The notes below the pieces were generated by a model. The model made no database searches, was not told the origin of the DNA, and saw nothing but the letters and a program-made list of their open reading frames with translations. Below are positions 1 through 7,164 of a stretch of DNA of 8,568 nucleotides, piece by piece (the first letter of the stretch is position 1; the number at the start of each line of letters is the position of its first letter). Position numbers and translations under genes: made by a program. This DNA is from Candidatus Curtissbacteria bacterium (lineage in GTDB: Bacteria; Patescibacteriota; Microgenomatia; Curtissbacterales; GWA2-41-24), in the NCBI GenBank assembly GCA_016195765.1, contig JACPYZ010000072.1, forward strand, positions 1-8,568, in the 5' to 3' direction.

Positions 1-127
1 CTGTTGCTTGCTGTATCCCCAGTTTTGTGAGTGGCGAATCGTAATGGCATTGAAGTACTTTTTTGATGTTCCATTCTGTTTGCCCATGACGAACAATATA
101 GATTGTGCATATTAGCGCATTTTGCAT
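1..127 (-). CDS. Histidine phosphatase (phosphoglycerate mutase-like) family protein, N-terminal 42 residues only
   Basis: This is the beginning of a gene whose 3' part lies beyond the left edge. The ATG is at 127-125 and an in-frame TAA lies seven codons upstream, so this ATG is the first usable start. Residues 9-20 read IYIVRHGQTEWN, which contains the R-H-G signature. His14 is the residue that is phosphorylated in this superfamily. Further on, DSPLTKLGIQQA (residues 30-41) matches the conserved S-P-L-T-x-x-G-xx-QA motif. Position 27 is Cys where most relatives have Gly (L-Q-G-H), a one-base difference. The family includes cofactor-dependent phosphoglycerate mutases, alpha-ribazole phosphatases and many broad cytosolic phosphatases, and the N-terminus cannot tell these apart, so no gene symbol is given. 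The gene lies 164 bp downstream of carB and appears to have its own promoter. Confidence 0.88.
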   Translation of the reverse strand, partial: MQNALICTIYIVRHGQTEWNIKKVLQCHYDSPLTKLGIQQAT

Positions 128-133
128 TAAAAG

Positions 134-139
134 ATTATA
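134..139 (-). promoter_or_regulatory. -10 promoter element for the histidine phosphatase gene
   Basis: A perfect TATAAT reads on the minus strand, followed by CTTTTA and then the ATG. A transcription start is expected 6-7 nt after a -10 box, which falls on or next to the start codon, so the message would be leaderless or nearly so. No convincing -35 hexamer sits 16-18 nt upstream; TTGTAG is present but about 22 nt away. No Shine-Dalgarno sequence can fit between the box and the ATG. Confidence 0.5.
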
Positions 140-291
140 CCAAGATTACTACGGTCCTCCACTACAATTTTCGCTGTTATGAAAGGTAGAAGCCGTGATT
201 TGGAAACGGATTTTGAAAGATTCTATATTATTGCCAAAAGTGCCAACGTTAAAAGGGTGCGTGCCCCCATGCCAGCTAGTTGTTTGGGCTG

Positions 292-3200
292 TTAGCTTAG
301 ATTAATGTAACTATTCCACGGCATCGGTTTTAAGTCGACTAGTGATTTTTTGGAGAGTGATTCGATAAATAGCTCTGTGTTTTGTAAGTTTGTTAAAAGC
401 GGTATTCCAAAATCCAAGGTTGCACGTCTAATTTTATAACCGTCACCGCTATGCATTGCTTCGTAAGGGTCGAAAATATTAATAACCATGTCTACTTTTT
501 TGCTTGTTATGTAATCGATGATGGTCGGCTTTTTGTTTTCGTGAATTTTGAAAAGTGTAGTTGTTAAAATTCCATACTTTTTTAAGTAAGCGCTGGTGCC
601 AGAAGTTGCATAAATTTTAAGACCAAGACGAGCCAATATTTTTGCAGTTTCTAAAAAACGCTCTTTATTTTCGTCTCCACCAATTGAGGCGAAAACAGAT
701 TTTTTGGGCATTTTAATGCCAATCGCCATCTGTGATTTTAAAAATGCTTCCCAGACATCTTTACCAAAAGTAGCAACTTCGCCGGTTGAGCTCATTTCTA
801 CTCGGAGTACCGGGTCAGCCCCCTTGATTCTGGTGAAAGAAAATTGCGGGGCTTTGACACCGACGTGATCAAGTATTTGGTAATTGGTTGCGGGTAACTG
901 GGAGCTAGTTAACATTGTTTTGGTTGCAAGCTTAATAAAGTTGACTCCTGTTACTTTGCTGACAAAAGGAAAACTGCGCGAGGCTCTTAGGTTGCATTCA
1001 ATCACCATCACTTTATTTTCTTTGGCAAGAAACTGAATATTAAAAGGTCCGGTAATTGCCAGGTTACTTGCTATCTTTTGGGTAATTGCCATGATTTGTT
1101 TTTTTGTTTGCTCGTTTACTTTTTGTGAAGGCAACACTAAGGTGGCGTCGCCGCTATGGACCCCGGCGTTTTCGACATGTTCAGAAATTGCATAAGTTAG
1201 AATCTTGCCGTATTGGGCAACAGCGTCGATTTCGATCTCCTTGGCGTTTTCTATGTATTTGGAAATGACAACGGGGTATTTGTCGGAGACCTGACTTGCC
1301 ATTTCAAGATAAGTTTTAAGATCATTTTTATCAAGAGCAATATTAAAAGCGACCCCAGAAAGAACGTAAGATGGTCTAACTAGAACAGGAAAACCGATTT
1401 TTTGGGCAAATCGAATCGCATCTTCTGTTGCTTTTAGGGCTGCCCACTTTGGCTGGTCTATGCCGAGCTTGTCGCAAAGTTTACTGAATTTGTTGCGGTC
1501 TTCTGCGCTATCGATGGATTTTTGAGACGTGCCTAAAATTTTAACGCCGTTTTGGCTAAGTTCTTCTGAAAGATTATTTGGTGTCTGGCCGCCTACCGAA
1601 ACAATGACACCTGTAGGGTTTTCTTTTTTATAAATTTCGAAAACAGTTTCTGCTGTTAATTCGTCAAAGTACAGCTTATCTGCCATGTCGTAGTCCGTTG
1701 AAACAGTTTCCGGATTACAGTTAATAATAATTGTGCTGTATCCCAAATCTTTGGCAGTTTGAGCGCAAGTGACGCTGCACCAATCAAATTCGACAGATGA
1801 ACCTATTCTGTAAGGACCGGATCCTAAAACAATGACGCTTTTGGCTTTTGGCTTTTGGCTAGTTGATACATCATCCTTTTCGGCGTTGTAAGTTAAATAA
1901 AGATAATTGGTCTCTGCCGGGTATTCAGCCGCCAGGGTATCGATTTGTTTGACATAGGGATGAATGTTTTGTTTGCTCCGAAGCGCTGTTATTTCTTCTG
2001 CTTGCGAGTTTGTTAACTTGGCAATGCGTTTATCCGAAAAACCGAGCTGTTTGGCCTTTTTAATATTGGCGCCAAGCCCTTTTGAAAGTACATTTTCAAA
2101 ATCTGCAATATTTTTAAGTTTACTTATAAAAAAAGCATCGATATGGGTTTCTTTAGCAATTTTAGCAACTGACGTGCCTCTTTTAAGTTCCTCGGTTATT
2201 TTAAAAAGACGCCAGGGAGTCGGAAGTTTATAATCTATTTTTGGTATTTTTTCGTCTATTATTCCCTGGCTTCCCATGTCAAGCATTCTGGCGGCTTTTT
2301 GAATTGTTTCCTCAAAGTTTCTGCCGACTGCCATCACTTCTCCAACAGACTGCATGGAAGAGCCAATGATTGGTTGGGATTTTACAAATTTGCCAAGGTC
2401 CCATCTTGGAAATTTAACAACGATGTAATCAAGCGCAGGTTCAAAACAAGCAATGGTCTTGCGGGTGACGGAGTTTTTTATTTCTGTTAAGCCGTAACCT
2501 AATGCTAGTTTGGCAGCAACGTAAGCAAGCGGATAACCAGTAGCTTTGCTGGCAAGCGCGGAACTACGGGAGAGCCGGGCGTTTACTTCGATGATTCGGT
2601 ATTCGATTTTGCCATTTTTAGGTTTGGGGTTTAGTGCATATTGAATGTTACACTCGCCGACGATTCCCAATTTTCTTACAACTTTAATGGCGATTTGGCG
2701 AAGCTTATGATATTCGTAATTGTTTAACGTTTGGGAAGGAGCAACTACGACAGATTCGCCAGTGTGAATGCCCATCGGATCGATGTTTTCCATGTTGCAG
2801 ACTGTAATGCAATTGTCATATTTGTCGCGAACAACTTCGTATTCAATTTCCTTCCAACCCGCAACAGATTCCTCGATTAATATTTGGCTAGTTTTGGCAA
2901 GAGCCTTGCTGGCTATTACTTTGACTTCTTCTTTAGAATAAACAACACCGGAATCCTGGCCACCTAAGGAATAACCACTTCTTATCATAACTGGATAGCT
3001 AAATTTCTGGGCAACCGAAAGCGCTAATTTAACAGAATTCACTGCGTGGCTTTGGGGGGTAAGTAGATTGATTGATCTTAGCAAATCGGCAAATTTTTGG
3101 CGGTCTTCCGTTGTTTCGATGGCGGCAGTCGGAGTACCTAAAACTTTGACTTTGTGCTTTTTAAAAATGCCAAGATTTTCAAGTTCTAGGCCGCAATTCA

Positions 3201-3480
3201 AAGCAGTTTGGCCACCGAATGAAAGCAATATGCCATCTGGCTTTTCTTTCTTGATAACTTCTTCGACAAAGTGAGTATCGACAGGTAAGAAATAGACGCG
3301 GGTGGCGAAGTTTTCGGAGGTTTGGATGGTTGCGATATTTGGGTTAATTAAAATGACTTCGATATTCTCTTCTTTTAGGGCTTTGATGGCTTGAGAACCT
3401 GAATAGTCAAATTCCCCTGCTTGGCCGATTTGCAAAGCCCCTGATCCCAGAAGCAAGACTCTTTTTATTTTTTTATCCAT
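292..3480 (-). CDS. carB: Carbamoyl-phosphate synthase, large (ammonia-using, ATP-grasp) subunit
   Basis: With CarA it makes carbamoyl phosphate from glutamine-derived ammonia, bicarbonate and two ATP, for pyrimidine and arginine synthesis in the cytosol. The 1062 residues compare with about 1073 in E. coli and look complete. Visible order: first carboxyphosphate domain (residues ~1-400), with GSGALQIGQAGEFDYSGSQ at 12-30, Arg127 and Arg167, and metal/ATP ligands Glu298 and Asn300 in EVNARLSR; oligomerisation region (~400-545); second, carbamate-phosphorylating ATP-grasp domain (~548-925), with GSGPYRIGSSVEFDWC, VRPSYVLSG (701-709) and Glu828/Asn830 in ECNLRASRSFP; C-terminal MGS-like allosteric domain (~928-1062), with A-T-S-G-T at 958-962. 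The ATG overlaps the carA stop by 8 nt and has a good ribosome binding site. It ends in TAA. Several motifs are closer to the eukaryotic CAD/CPS type than to E. coli. No frameshift or missing segment was seen. Confidence 0.97.
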   Translation of the reverse strand: MDKKIKRVLLLGSGALQIGQAGEFDYSGSQAIKALKEENIEVILINPNIATIQTSENFATRVYFLPVDTHFVEEVIKKEKPDGILLSFGGQTALNCGLELENLGIFKKHKVKVLGTPTAAIETTEDRQKFADLLRSINLLTPQSHAVNSVKLALSVAQKFSYPVMIRSGYSLGGQDSGVVYSKEEVKVIASKALAKTSQILIEESVAGWKEIEYEVVRDKYDNCITVCNMENIDPMGIHTGESVVVAPSQTLNNYEYHKLRQIAIKVVRKLGIVGECNIQYALNPKPKNGKIEYRIIEVNARLSRSSALASKATGYPLAYVAAKLALGYGLTEIKNSVTRKTIACFEPALDYIVVKFPRWDLGKFVKSQPIIGSSMQSVGEVMAVGRNFEETIQKAARMLDMGSQGIIDEKIPKIDYKLPTPWRLFKITEELKRGTSVAKIAKETHIDAFFISKLKNIADFENVLSKGLGANIKKAKQLGFSDKRIAKLTNSQAEEITALRSKQNIHPYVKQIDTLAAEYPAETNYLYLTYNAEKDDVSTSQKPKAKSVIVLGSGPYRIGSSVEFDWCSVTCAQTAKDLGYSTIIINCNPETVSTDYDMADKLYFDELTAETVFEIYKKENPTGVIVSVGGQTPNNLSEELSQNGVKILGTSQKSIDSAEDRNKFSKLCDKLGIDQPKWAALKATEDAIRFAQKIGFPVLVRPSYVLSGVAFNIALDKNDLKTYLEMASQVSDKYPVVISKYIENAKEIEIDAVAQYGKILTYAISEHVENAGVHSGDATLVLPSQKVNEQTKKQIMAITQKIASNLAITGPFNIQFLAKENKVMVIECNLRASRSFPFVSKVTGVNFIKLATKTMLTSSQLPATNYQILDHVGVKAPQFSFTRIKGADPVLRVEMSSTGEVATFGKDVWEAFLKSQMAIGIKMPKKSVFASIGGDENKERFLETAKILARLGLKIYATSGTSAYLKKYGILTTTLFKIHENKKPTIIDYITSKKVDMVINIFDPYEAMHSGDGYKIRRATLDFGIPLLTNLQNTELFIESLSKKSLVDLKPMPWNSYINLS

Positions 3481-4528
3481 TTCTTACCCTTTCCAGGAAG
3501 TAGTCAAACAACCAAAGTGTATCGGTGGGTCCCGGAGTTGCTTCTGGGTGAAATTGGATTGTAAAAAAGGGCAATTTTTCGTGCTTGATACCCTCGTTGG
3601 TGCCGTCGTTTGCATTTGTAAACCAGGGCTTGAAACCTTTTGGTAATTTTTTCTCATCGACGGCAAAGCCGTGATTTTGGGTTGTGATATAACAACGATT
3701 CGTGCCGATTTCGATTGTGGGTTGGTTTTGGGAACGATGACCGAACTTTAGCTTATAAGTATCACCACCGGCGGCGAGTGCCAGTAACTGGTTTCCTAGG
3801 CAAACACCAAATGTTGGCAGTTTTGCCTCCATCGATTTTTTGACAATCGCAATCGACTTGTCTGCCATTTTGGGGTCACCGGGGCCATTACTAATAAGAA
3901 GGCCGTCAAGTTCGAGCTTGTTTGTAAAAGGATCATAATCCCAGGGCATTTCATAAACCATGGCGTCCCGCTTTAACAAACTATTTAAAATGTTTCTTTT
4001 GCTGCCGCAATTTAAAAGGCCGATTTTATATTTAATGTTTTTTGGTTTATGGATTTGTAATTTGGCAACGGAAACTTCGGCAACCAGATTTCTCTTATTT
4101 GGGTCTTCGAACTTTAAGTCGTGGCTGGCGACAATTTTGCCAAGCATGACCCCGTGGTCTCTCAGCTTTTGAGCAAGGGCTCTTGTGTCTATTCCCGATA
4201 GAATCGGGACTCCTTGAGACCTTGCCCAAGCATCCAATGTTTGCTGCATTTGCCAATGGTTTGGTGCGGTTGTCAGGTCGCCCACGATAATTGCCTTAGT
4301 GTGAACTTTTGAAGATTCCCAATATTTTTCTTTAGGAACGCCCCAATTGCCAATTAGTGGATAGGTAAAAACCAAAATCTGTCCAGCATAAGAAGGATCG
4401 GTCATGCTCATGTCGTAGCCGACCATTCCGGTTGCAAAGACTACCTCACCACTAACAGAAATTGGCGCACCAAACAGCTGGCCGGTTGTTGTGGTGCCGT
4501 CCTCAAGTATTAATTTCGCGACTGCCAT
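3473..4528 (-). CDS. carA: Carbamoyl-phosphate synthase, small (glutamine amidotransferase) subunit
   Basis: It hydrolyses glutamine and channels the ammonia to CarB. The 351 residues are slightly shorter than the usual ~360-380, but both domains are present. The N-terminal CPSase small-chain domain (~1-150) contains GEVVFATGMVGYDMSMTDPSY (27-47) and a D-T-R-A-L motif near 114. The class I glutamine amidotransferase domain (~168-350) contains SNGPGDP (213-219), the nucleophile Cys243 in GVCLGNQ, and the His327/Glu329 pair in QFHPEA, so the Cys-His-Glu triad is complete. Position 246 is Asn where most relatives have His (C-L-G-H-Q). The stretches QNHGFAVD and FTNANDGTNEG resemble the CAD-type amidotransferase. 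The start is the ATG at 4528, preceded by AAAAGGA only 2 nt away, which is unusually close for a Shine-Dalgarno sequence. It forms an operon with carB (8-nt overlap). A weak TATTTT at 4544-4549 could be a -10 box, but no clear -35 was found. Confidence 0.96.
   Translation of the reverse strand: MAVAKLILEDGTTTTGQLFGAPISVSGEVVFATGMVGYDMSMTDPSYAGQILVFTYPLIGNWGVPKEKYWESSKVHTKAIIVGDLTTAPNHWQMQQTLDAWARSQGVPILSGIDTRALAQKLRDHGVMLGKIVASHDLKFEDPNKRNLVAEVSVAKLQIHKPKNIKYKIGLLNCGSKRNILNSLLKRDAMVYEMPWDYDPFTNKLELDGLLISNGPGDPKMADKSIAIVKKSMEAKLPTFGVCLGNQLLALAAGGDTYKLKFGHRSQNQPTIEIGTNRCYITTQNHGFAVDEKKLPKGFKPWFTNANDGTNEGIKHEKLPFFTIQFHPEATPGPTDTLWLFDYFLERVRNG
3487..3494 (-). promoter_or_regulatory. Ribosome binding site of carB inside the carA 3' end
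   Basis: The minus strand reads GGAAAGGG followed by TAAGAA and ATG. This purine-rich Shine-Dalgarno sequence lies 6 nt upstream of the carB start, within the last codons of carA. It supports the ATG at 3480 as the carB start and suggests translational coupling through the 8-nt ATGGATAA overlap. Confidence 0.6.
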
Positions 4529-4614
4529 TATCCTTTTAGAAATAAAATATGGTGATTTAAAAAAAAGAAGCCCTTGGCTTCTATGGTTACTTTATTTGGT
4601 GCTGTTTCGACCAT
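4528..4614 (-). other. Possible 28-codon leader reading frame upstream of carA, overlapping the terminator
   Basis: An ATG at 4614-4612 opens a 28-codon frame whose TAA (4530-4528) shares its last A with the carA ATG (TAATG). The frame runs straight through the terminator hairpin, where codons E-A-K-G-F-F-F encode the stem and U-tract, and it is hydrophobic and Phe/Leu-rich near the end. There is no convincing ribosome binding site upstream, only an A-rich stretch. It may be chance. If translated, it could couple ribosome movement to termination ahead of carAB, as the pyrBI leader does in enteric bacteria. Confidence 0.2.
4559..4582 (-). terminator. Rho-independent terminator between gyrA and carA
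   Basis: On the minus strand, AGAAGCC, a three-base loop AAG, and GGCTTCT form a 7-bp stem. The last stem T is the first base of an unbroken run of eight T (4566-4559). It starts about 47 nt after the gyrA stop and ends about 30 nt before the carA ATG. The simple role is to end the gyrBA transcript; acting as a carAB attenuator is an alternative. Confidence 0.8.
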
Positions 4615-4628
4615 TATTTTTTCGAATT

Positions 4629-6545
4629 CTAAACCTTTTTCTTTGCCTTGGCAACTGCTTTTTTAACAGTTTTTGATTTGTTATCGGTTTTTGTTTCTCC
4701 CTGCGCTACTTGAGTTAATTCCTTTAATGCTTCTTTTGTAACGATGCCTTCTTCGACTGCTTCTTCTACAACATCTTCGATTTCTTCGGCTTCATCTTTT
4801 TTCTTAGGAATAATTGTTGCAGCGGCTACTTTATCGCCTGCTGAGAGACGCATAACAATAACTCCTTGAGTATCTCGTGTCAGTCTTGGGATAGACCTTA
4901 GTGTCGTTCTTAAAACTTGACCTCTTTGAGAAGTTAGAATCAAAGCTTCATCGTCTCGGTTTAGAACTTGCGCCGTTACCAGGTTGCCGGTTTTTTCCGT
5001 AAGATGAGCGGCTTTTACGCCAACACCGCCTCGAAGTTGAAGAGGCCAGGCAGAAACTGGAGTTTTCTTTCCAATGCCTCTTTCTGTTATCACCAAAAGA
5101 TCTGCTTTGATGTCGTCCGCGCTTGTTATGTCCATGCCGATTAACTCGTCATCTGTTTTGATTTTGATTCCGCGAACACCCATAGTGTCGCGGGCCATTG
5201 GGCGCACGTCACTTTCTTTAAAGCGAATAGAAAGACCTTTTTTAGAAACCAGAATTACGTTGTCGGTTCCTGTAGATAACTTTGCCCAGCGCAGTTGATC
5301 TCCAGAATTTAATTTGATTGCAATAATGCCAGAACGACGAATGGCTTCGTATTGGGCGATCGCGGTTTTCTTGATTGTTCCCTGCATGGTTGCCATCACG
5401 ACAAACGCGGCTTTGGGGCCTTCTTTTAGCTTTTTAACCGGAAGAATCGAAAGAATTTTTTCTTCGGCGCCTAACTCTAACAAATTAACAATGGCGCTGC
5501 CCTTGGCAATTCTTGAGGTGTCTGGAAGATCATAAACTTTAAGCTGGAATACTCGGCCTCGATTGGTGAAGAAAAGTAGATTGTCATGGGTTTGGCAAGC
5601 AAACAGTTGAGCGACGATATCTTCTTCTTTGGTGGTGATTCCCGAAATGCCTTTACCTCCCCTTCTTTGGGTTCTGAAAGATCCAATATCTTGGCGTTTT
5701 ACATAGCCGCCAACTGTGATTGTGACGATTGTTGGCTCGTTGGGAATTAGGTCTTCTTCCGAGAATTCCCCGATTTTTTGTTTGAAGACTCTGGTTTTGC
5801 GCTCGTCACCAAACCTCTCTTTTAACTTTTCCAGTTCCCCTTTTGCCACTTTCAGGATTTTTTCGGGATGGGCCAAAAGATCTTCAAGGTAGGTAATCAG
5901 TTCTCTGATCATTTTGAGTTCTTCTTCGATCTTTTGTCTTTCCAGAGCAGCTAGCCTCTTGAGCTGCATATCCAAAATAGCCAAAGATTGGATTTCCGAA
6001 AGTTTGAATTTGCGCATCAAGTTTTCTTTGGCGTCTACCTGGTCCTTACTCTTTTTAATCGTTTCGATAACCTCATCGATGTTATCAACCGCAATTTTTA
6101 ATCCTTCTAAGATGTGTTCTCGTTTTTTGGCTTCGTCGAGTTCAAATTGAGAGCGGCGGGTTATAACTTTTTGTCTGTGTTTAATAAATTCTTGCAGGAT
6201 CATTTTTAGCGTCAGCGTTTGAGGGGTGCCTTCGACAAGCGCTACCATGTTGACGGCAAAGCTGGTTTGAAGTGCGGTGTGTTTAAATAGGTTGTTTAAG
6301 ACGGCTTTTGGCCTGGCGTCACGCTTGAGTTCGACGACAATGCGCATACCCTTGCGGTCAGATTCATCACGTAAATCCGAAATGCCATCGAGTTTTTTGT
6401 CTTTTACTAGTTCTGCAATACGAGTAACAAGTGTTGCTTTGTTTACTTGGTATGGGATTTCCGAAATGCCAATTTGGAATTTGCCACTTTTTGTTTCTTC
6501 TATTTCTGCCTTTGCCGTAGGCTGCGGTGATTTCGGATTGATCAT
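4629..6545 (-). CDS. gyrA: DNA gyrase subunit A, C-terminal part (downstream of a frame break)
   Basis: This frame carries about 628 residues of GyrA. Although it is open from 6545, similarity to GyrA starts at 6515 with A-K-A-E-I-E-E; the ATG at 6545 is only an out-of-frame read of the upstream part. Visible features are EIPYQVNKA and the D-L-R-D-E-S-D/G-M-R-I-V tower region, the long coiled-coil arm around the A-I-L-D-M-Q-L motif, and then the C-terminal DNA-wrapping pinwheel. The GyrA box QRRGGKG lies at 5649-5669 and marks this as gyrase rather than topoisomerase IV. The pinwheel blades continue to about 4810. The tail is acidic (DEAEEIEDVVEEAVEEG) and then becomes strongly Lys-rich (KKAVAKAKKK) before a TAG stop. 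In a working enzyme this part would be continuous with the N-terminal part at 6505-7134; here about 10 conserved residues and the reading frame are lost between them. Confidence 0.93.
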   Translation of the reverse strand: MINPKSPQPTAKAEIEETKSGKFQIGISEIPYQVNKATLVTRIAELVKDKKLDGISDLRDESDRKGMRIVVELKRDARPKAVLNNLFKHTALQTSFAVNMVALVEGTPQTLTLKMILQEFIKHRQKVITRRSQFELDEAKKREHILEGLKIAVDNIDEVIETIKKSKDQVDAKENLMRKFKLSEIQSLAILDMQLKRLAALERQKIEEELKMIRELITYLEDLLAHPEKILKVAKGELEKLKERFGDERKTRVFKQKIGEFSEEDLIPNEPTIVTITVGGYVKRQDIGSFRTQRRGGKGISGITTKEEDIVAQLFACQTHDNLLFFTNRGRVFQLKVYDLPDTSRIAKGSAIVNLLELGAEEKILSILPVKKLKEGPKAAFVVMATMQGTIKKTAIAQYEAIRRSGIIAIKLNSGDQLRWAKLSTGTDNVILVSKKGLSIRFKESDVRPMARDTMGVRGIKIKTDDELIGMDITSADDIKADLLVITERGIGKKTPVSAWPLQLRGGVGVKAAHLTEKTGNLVTAQVLNRDDEALILTSQRGQVLRTTLRSIPRLTRDTQGVIVMRLSAGDKVAAATIIPKKKDEAEEIEDVVEEAVEEGIVTKEALKELTQVAQGETKTDNKSKTVKKAVAKAKKKV

Positions 6546-7164
6546 AAATTTGGGCGCCGGTCGGGAAATCTGGACCTTTTACAAATTGCATCAGATCTTC
6601 CACTTCGGCGTCTGGCTTATCGATTAAATGAAGAATGGCATCGACAATTTCACTTAAATTGTGCGGCGGAATGTTAGTGGCCATTCCAACGGCGATACCA
6701 GACGTGCCATTTATTAAAAGGTTTGGAAGAACCGCGGGAAGGTAAACAGGTTCTTTTAGGGTGCCATCGAAGTTGTCTACAAAGTCGACGGTATTTTTAT
6801 CAAGATCGTAAAGAAGTGCTTCGGAAATGGCGGCTAGTCTGGCTTCTGTATAACGCATAGCAGCTGCCGAGTCACCATCGACCGAACCAAAATTTCCTTG
6901 GCCATCGATAAGTTGATAGCGCATAGCAAAGTCTTGGGCCATACGAACCATAGCGTCATAAACTGGAATATCGCCGTGTGGGTGATATTTACCTAAAACT
7001 TCACCGACGACTTTTGCTGATTTTGTATAGTGGGCGCTGTGAGTTACACCCAAGCGCTGCATAGCGTAAATGATTCTTCGGTGCACCGGTTTTAACCCGT
7101 CGCGAACATCTGGCAGAGCCCTGGCAACAATTACCGGGTGGTGCTGCTTCAAACCAGGGTTCAT
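6367..7164 (-). CDS. gyrA: DNA gyrase subunit A, N-terminal part (5' end replaced, 3' end frameshifted)
   Basis: This frame holds the breakage-reunion core of GyrA, which introduces negative supercoils together with GyrB. Genuine GyrA sequence runs from V-I-V-A-R-A-L-P-D-V-R-D-G (7134 on) to Y-G-K-G-R (ending at 6505). The codons from 6504 to 6367 are a frameshifted read of the downstream part. The active-site Tyr is residue 105 of this frame (codon 6852-6850, motif AAMRYTEARL), equal to E. coli Tyr122, an offset of exactly 17. The quinolone-binding loop reads HPHGDIPVYD. The first 27 residues in E. coli numbering, including the near-invariant S-Y-L-D-Y-A-M-S, are absent. The ATG at 7164 is the only in-frame start but encodes MNPGLKQHHP from the unrelated upstream segment. 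As it stands, the gene cannot make a complete GyrA. Confidence 0.93.
   Translation of the reverse strand: MNPGLKQHHPVIVARALPDVRDGLKPVHRRIIYAMQRLGVTHSAHYTKSAKVVGEVLGKYHPHGDIPVYDAMVRMAQDFAMRYQLIDGQGNFGSVDGDSAAAMRYTEARLAAISEALLYDLDKNTVDFVDNFDGTLKEPVYLPAVLPNLLINGTSGIAVGMATNIPPHNLSEIVDAILHLIDKPDAEVEDLMQFVKGPDFPTGAQIYDQSEITAAYGKGRNRRNKKWQIPNWHFGNPIPSKQSNTCYSYCRTSKRQKTRWHFGFT

Noticed and set aside
228..252. Sigma-54-like TGGCAC...GGCA on the minus strand
   Set aside because: The GG to GC spacing is two bases shorter than the strict -24/-12 spacing and no gene start follows.
240..275. Possible terminator after carB (GGG...CCC followed by TTTT on the minus strand)
   Set aside because: Only three contiguous base pairs form, with a mismatch beyond them, and the T-run is four bases; too weak to call.
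128..291. tRNA or other small RNA gene in the carB-phosphatase gap
   Set aside because: No T-loop motif, anticodon-arm pattern or strong extended pairing was found on either strand.
179..295. A 38-codon plus-strand frame (ATG at 179, TAG at 293-295) in the gap after carB
   Set aside because: It has no ribosome binding site or promoter, no recognisable motif, and overlaps the carB stop on the opposite strand; length is within chance.
4310..4350. Possible small deletion in CarA (GVPKEKYWESS is shorter than the CAD loop)
   Set aside because: E. coli-type CarA has a similarly short loop here, so this is ordinary variation.
6480..6560. Programmed ribosomal frameshift or translational bypass restoring GyrA
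   Set aside because: There is no slippery heptamer, and about 10 family residues are not encoded at all, so shifting frame could not rebuild the protein.
6840..6870. Intein at the common GyrA active-site insertion point
   Set aside because: The sequence around the catalytic Tyr (AAMRYTEARL) is continuous with no insertion.
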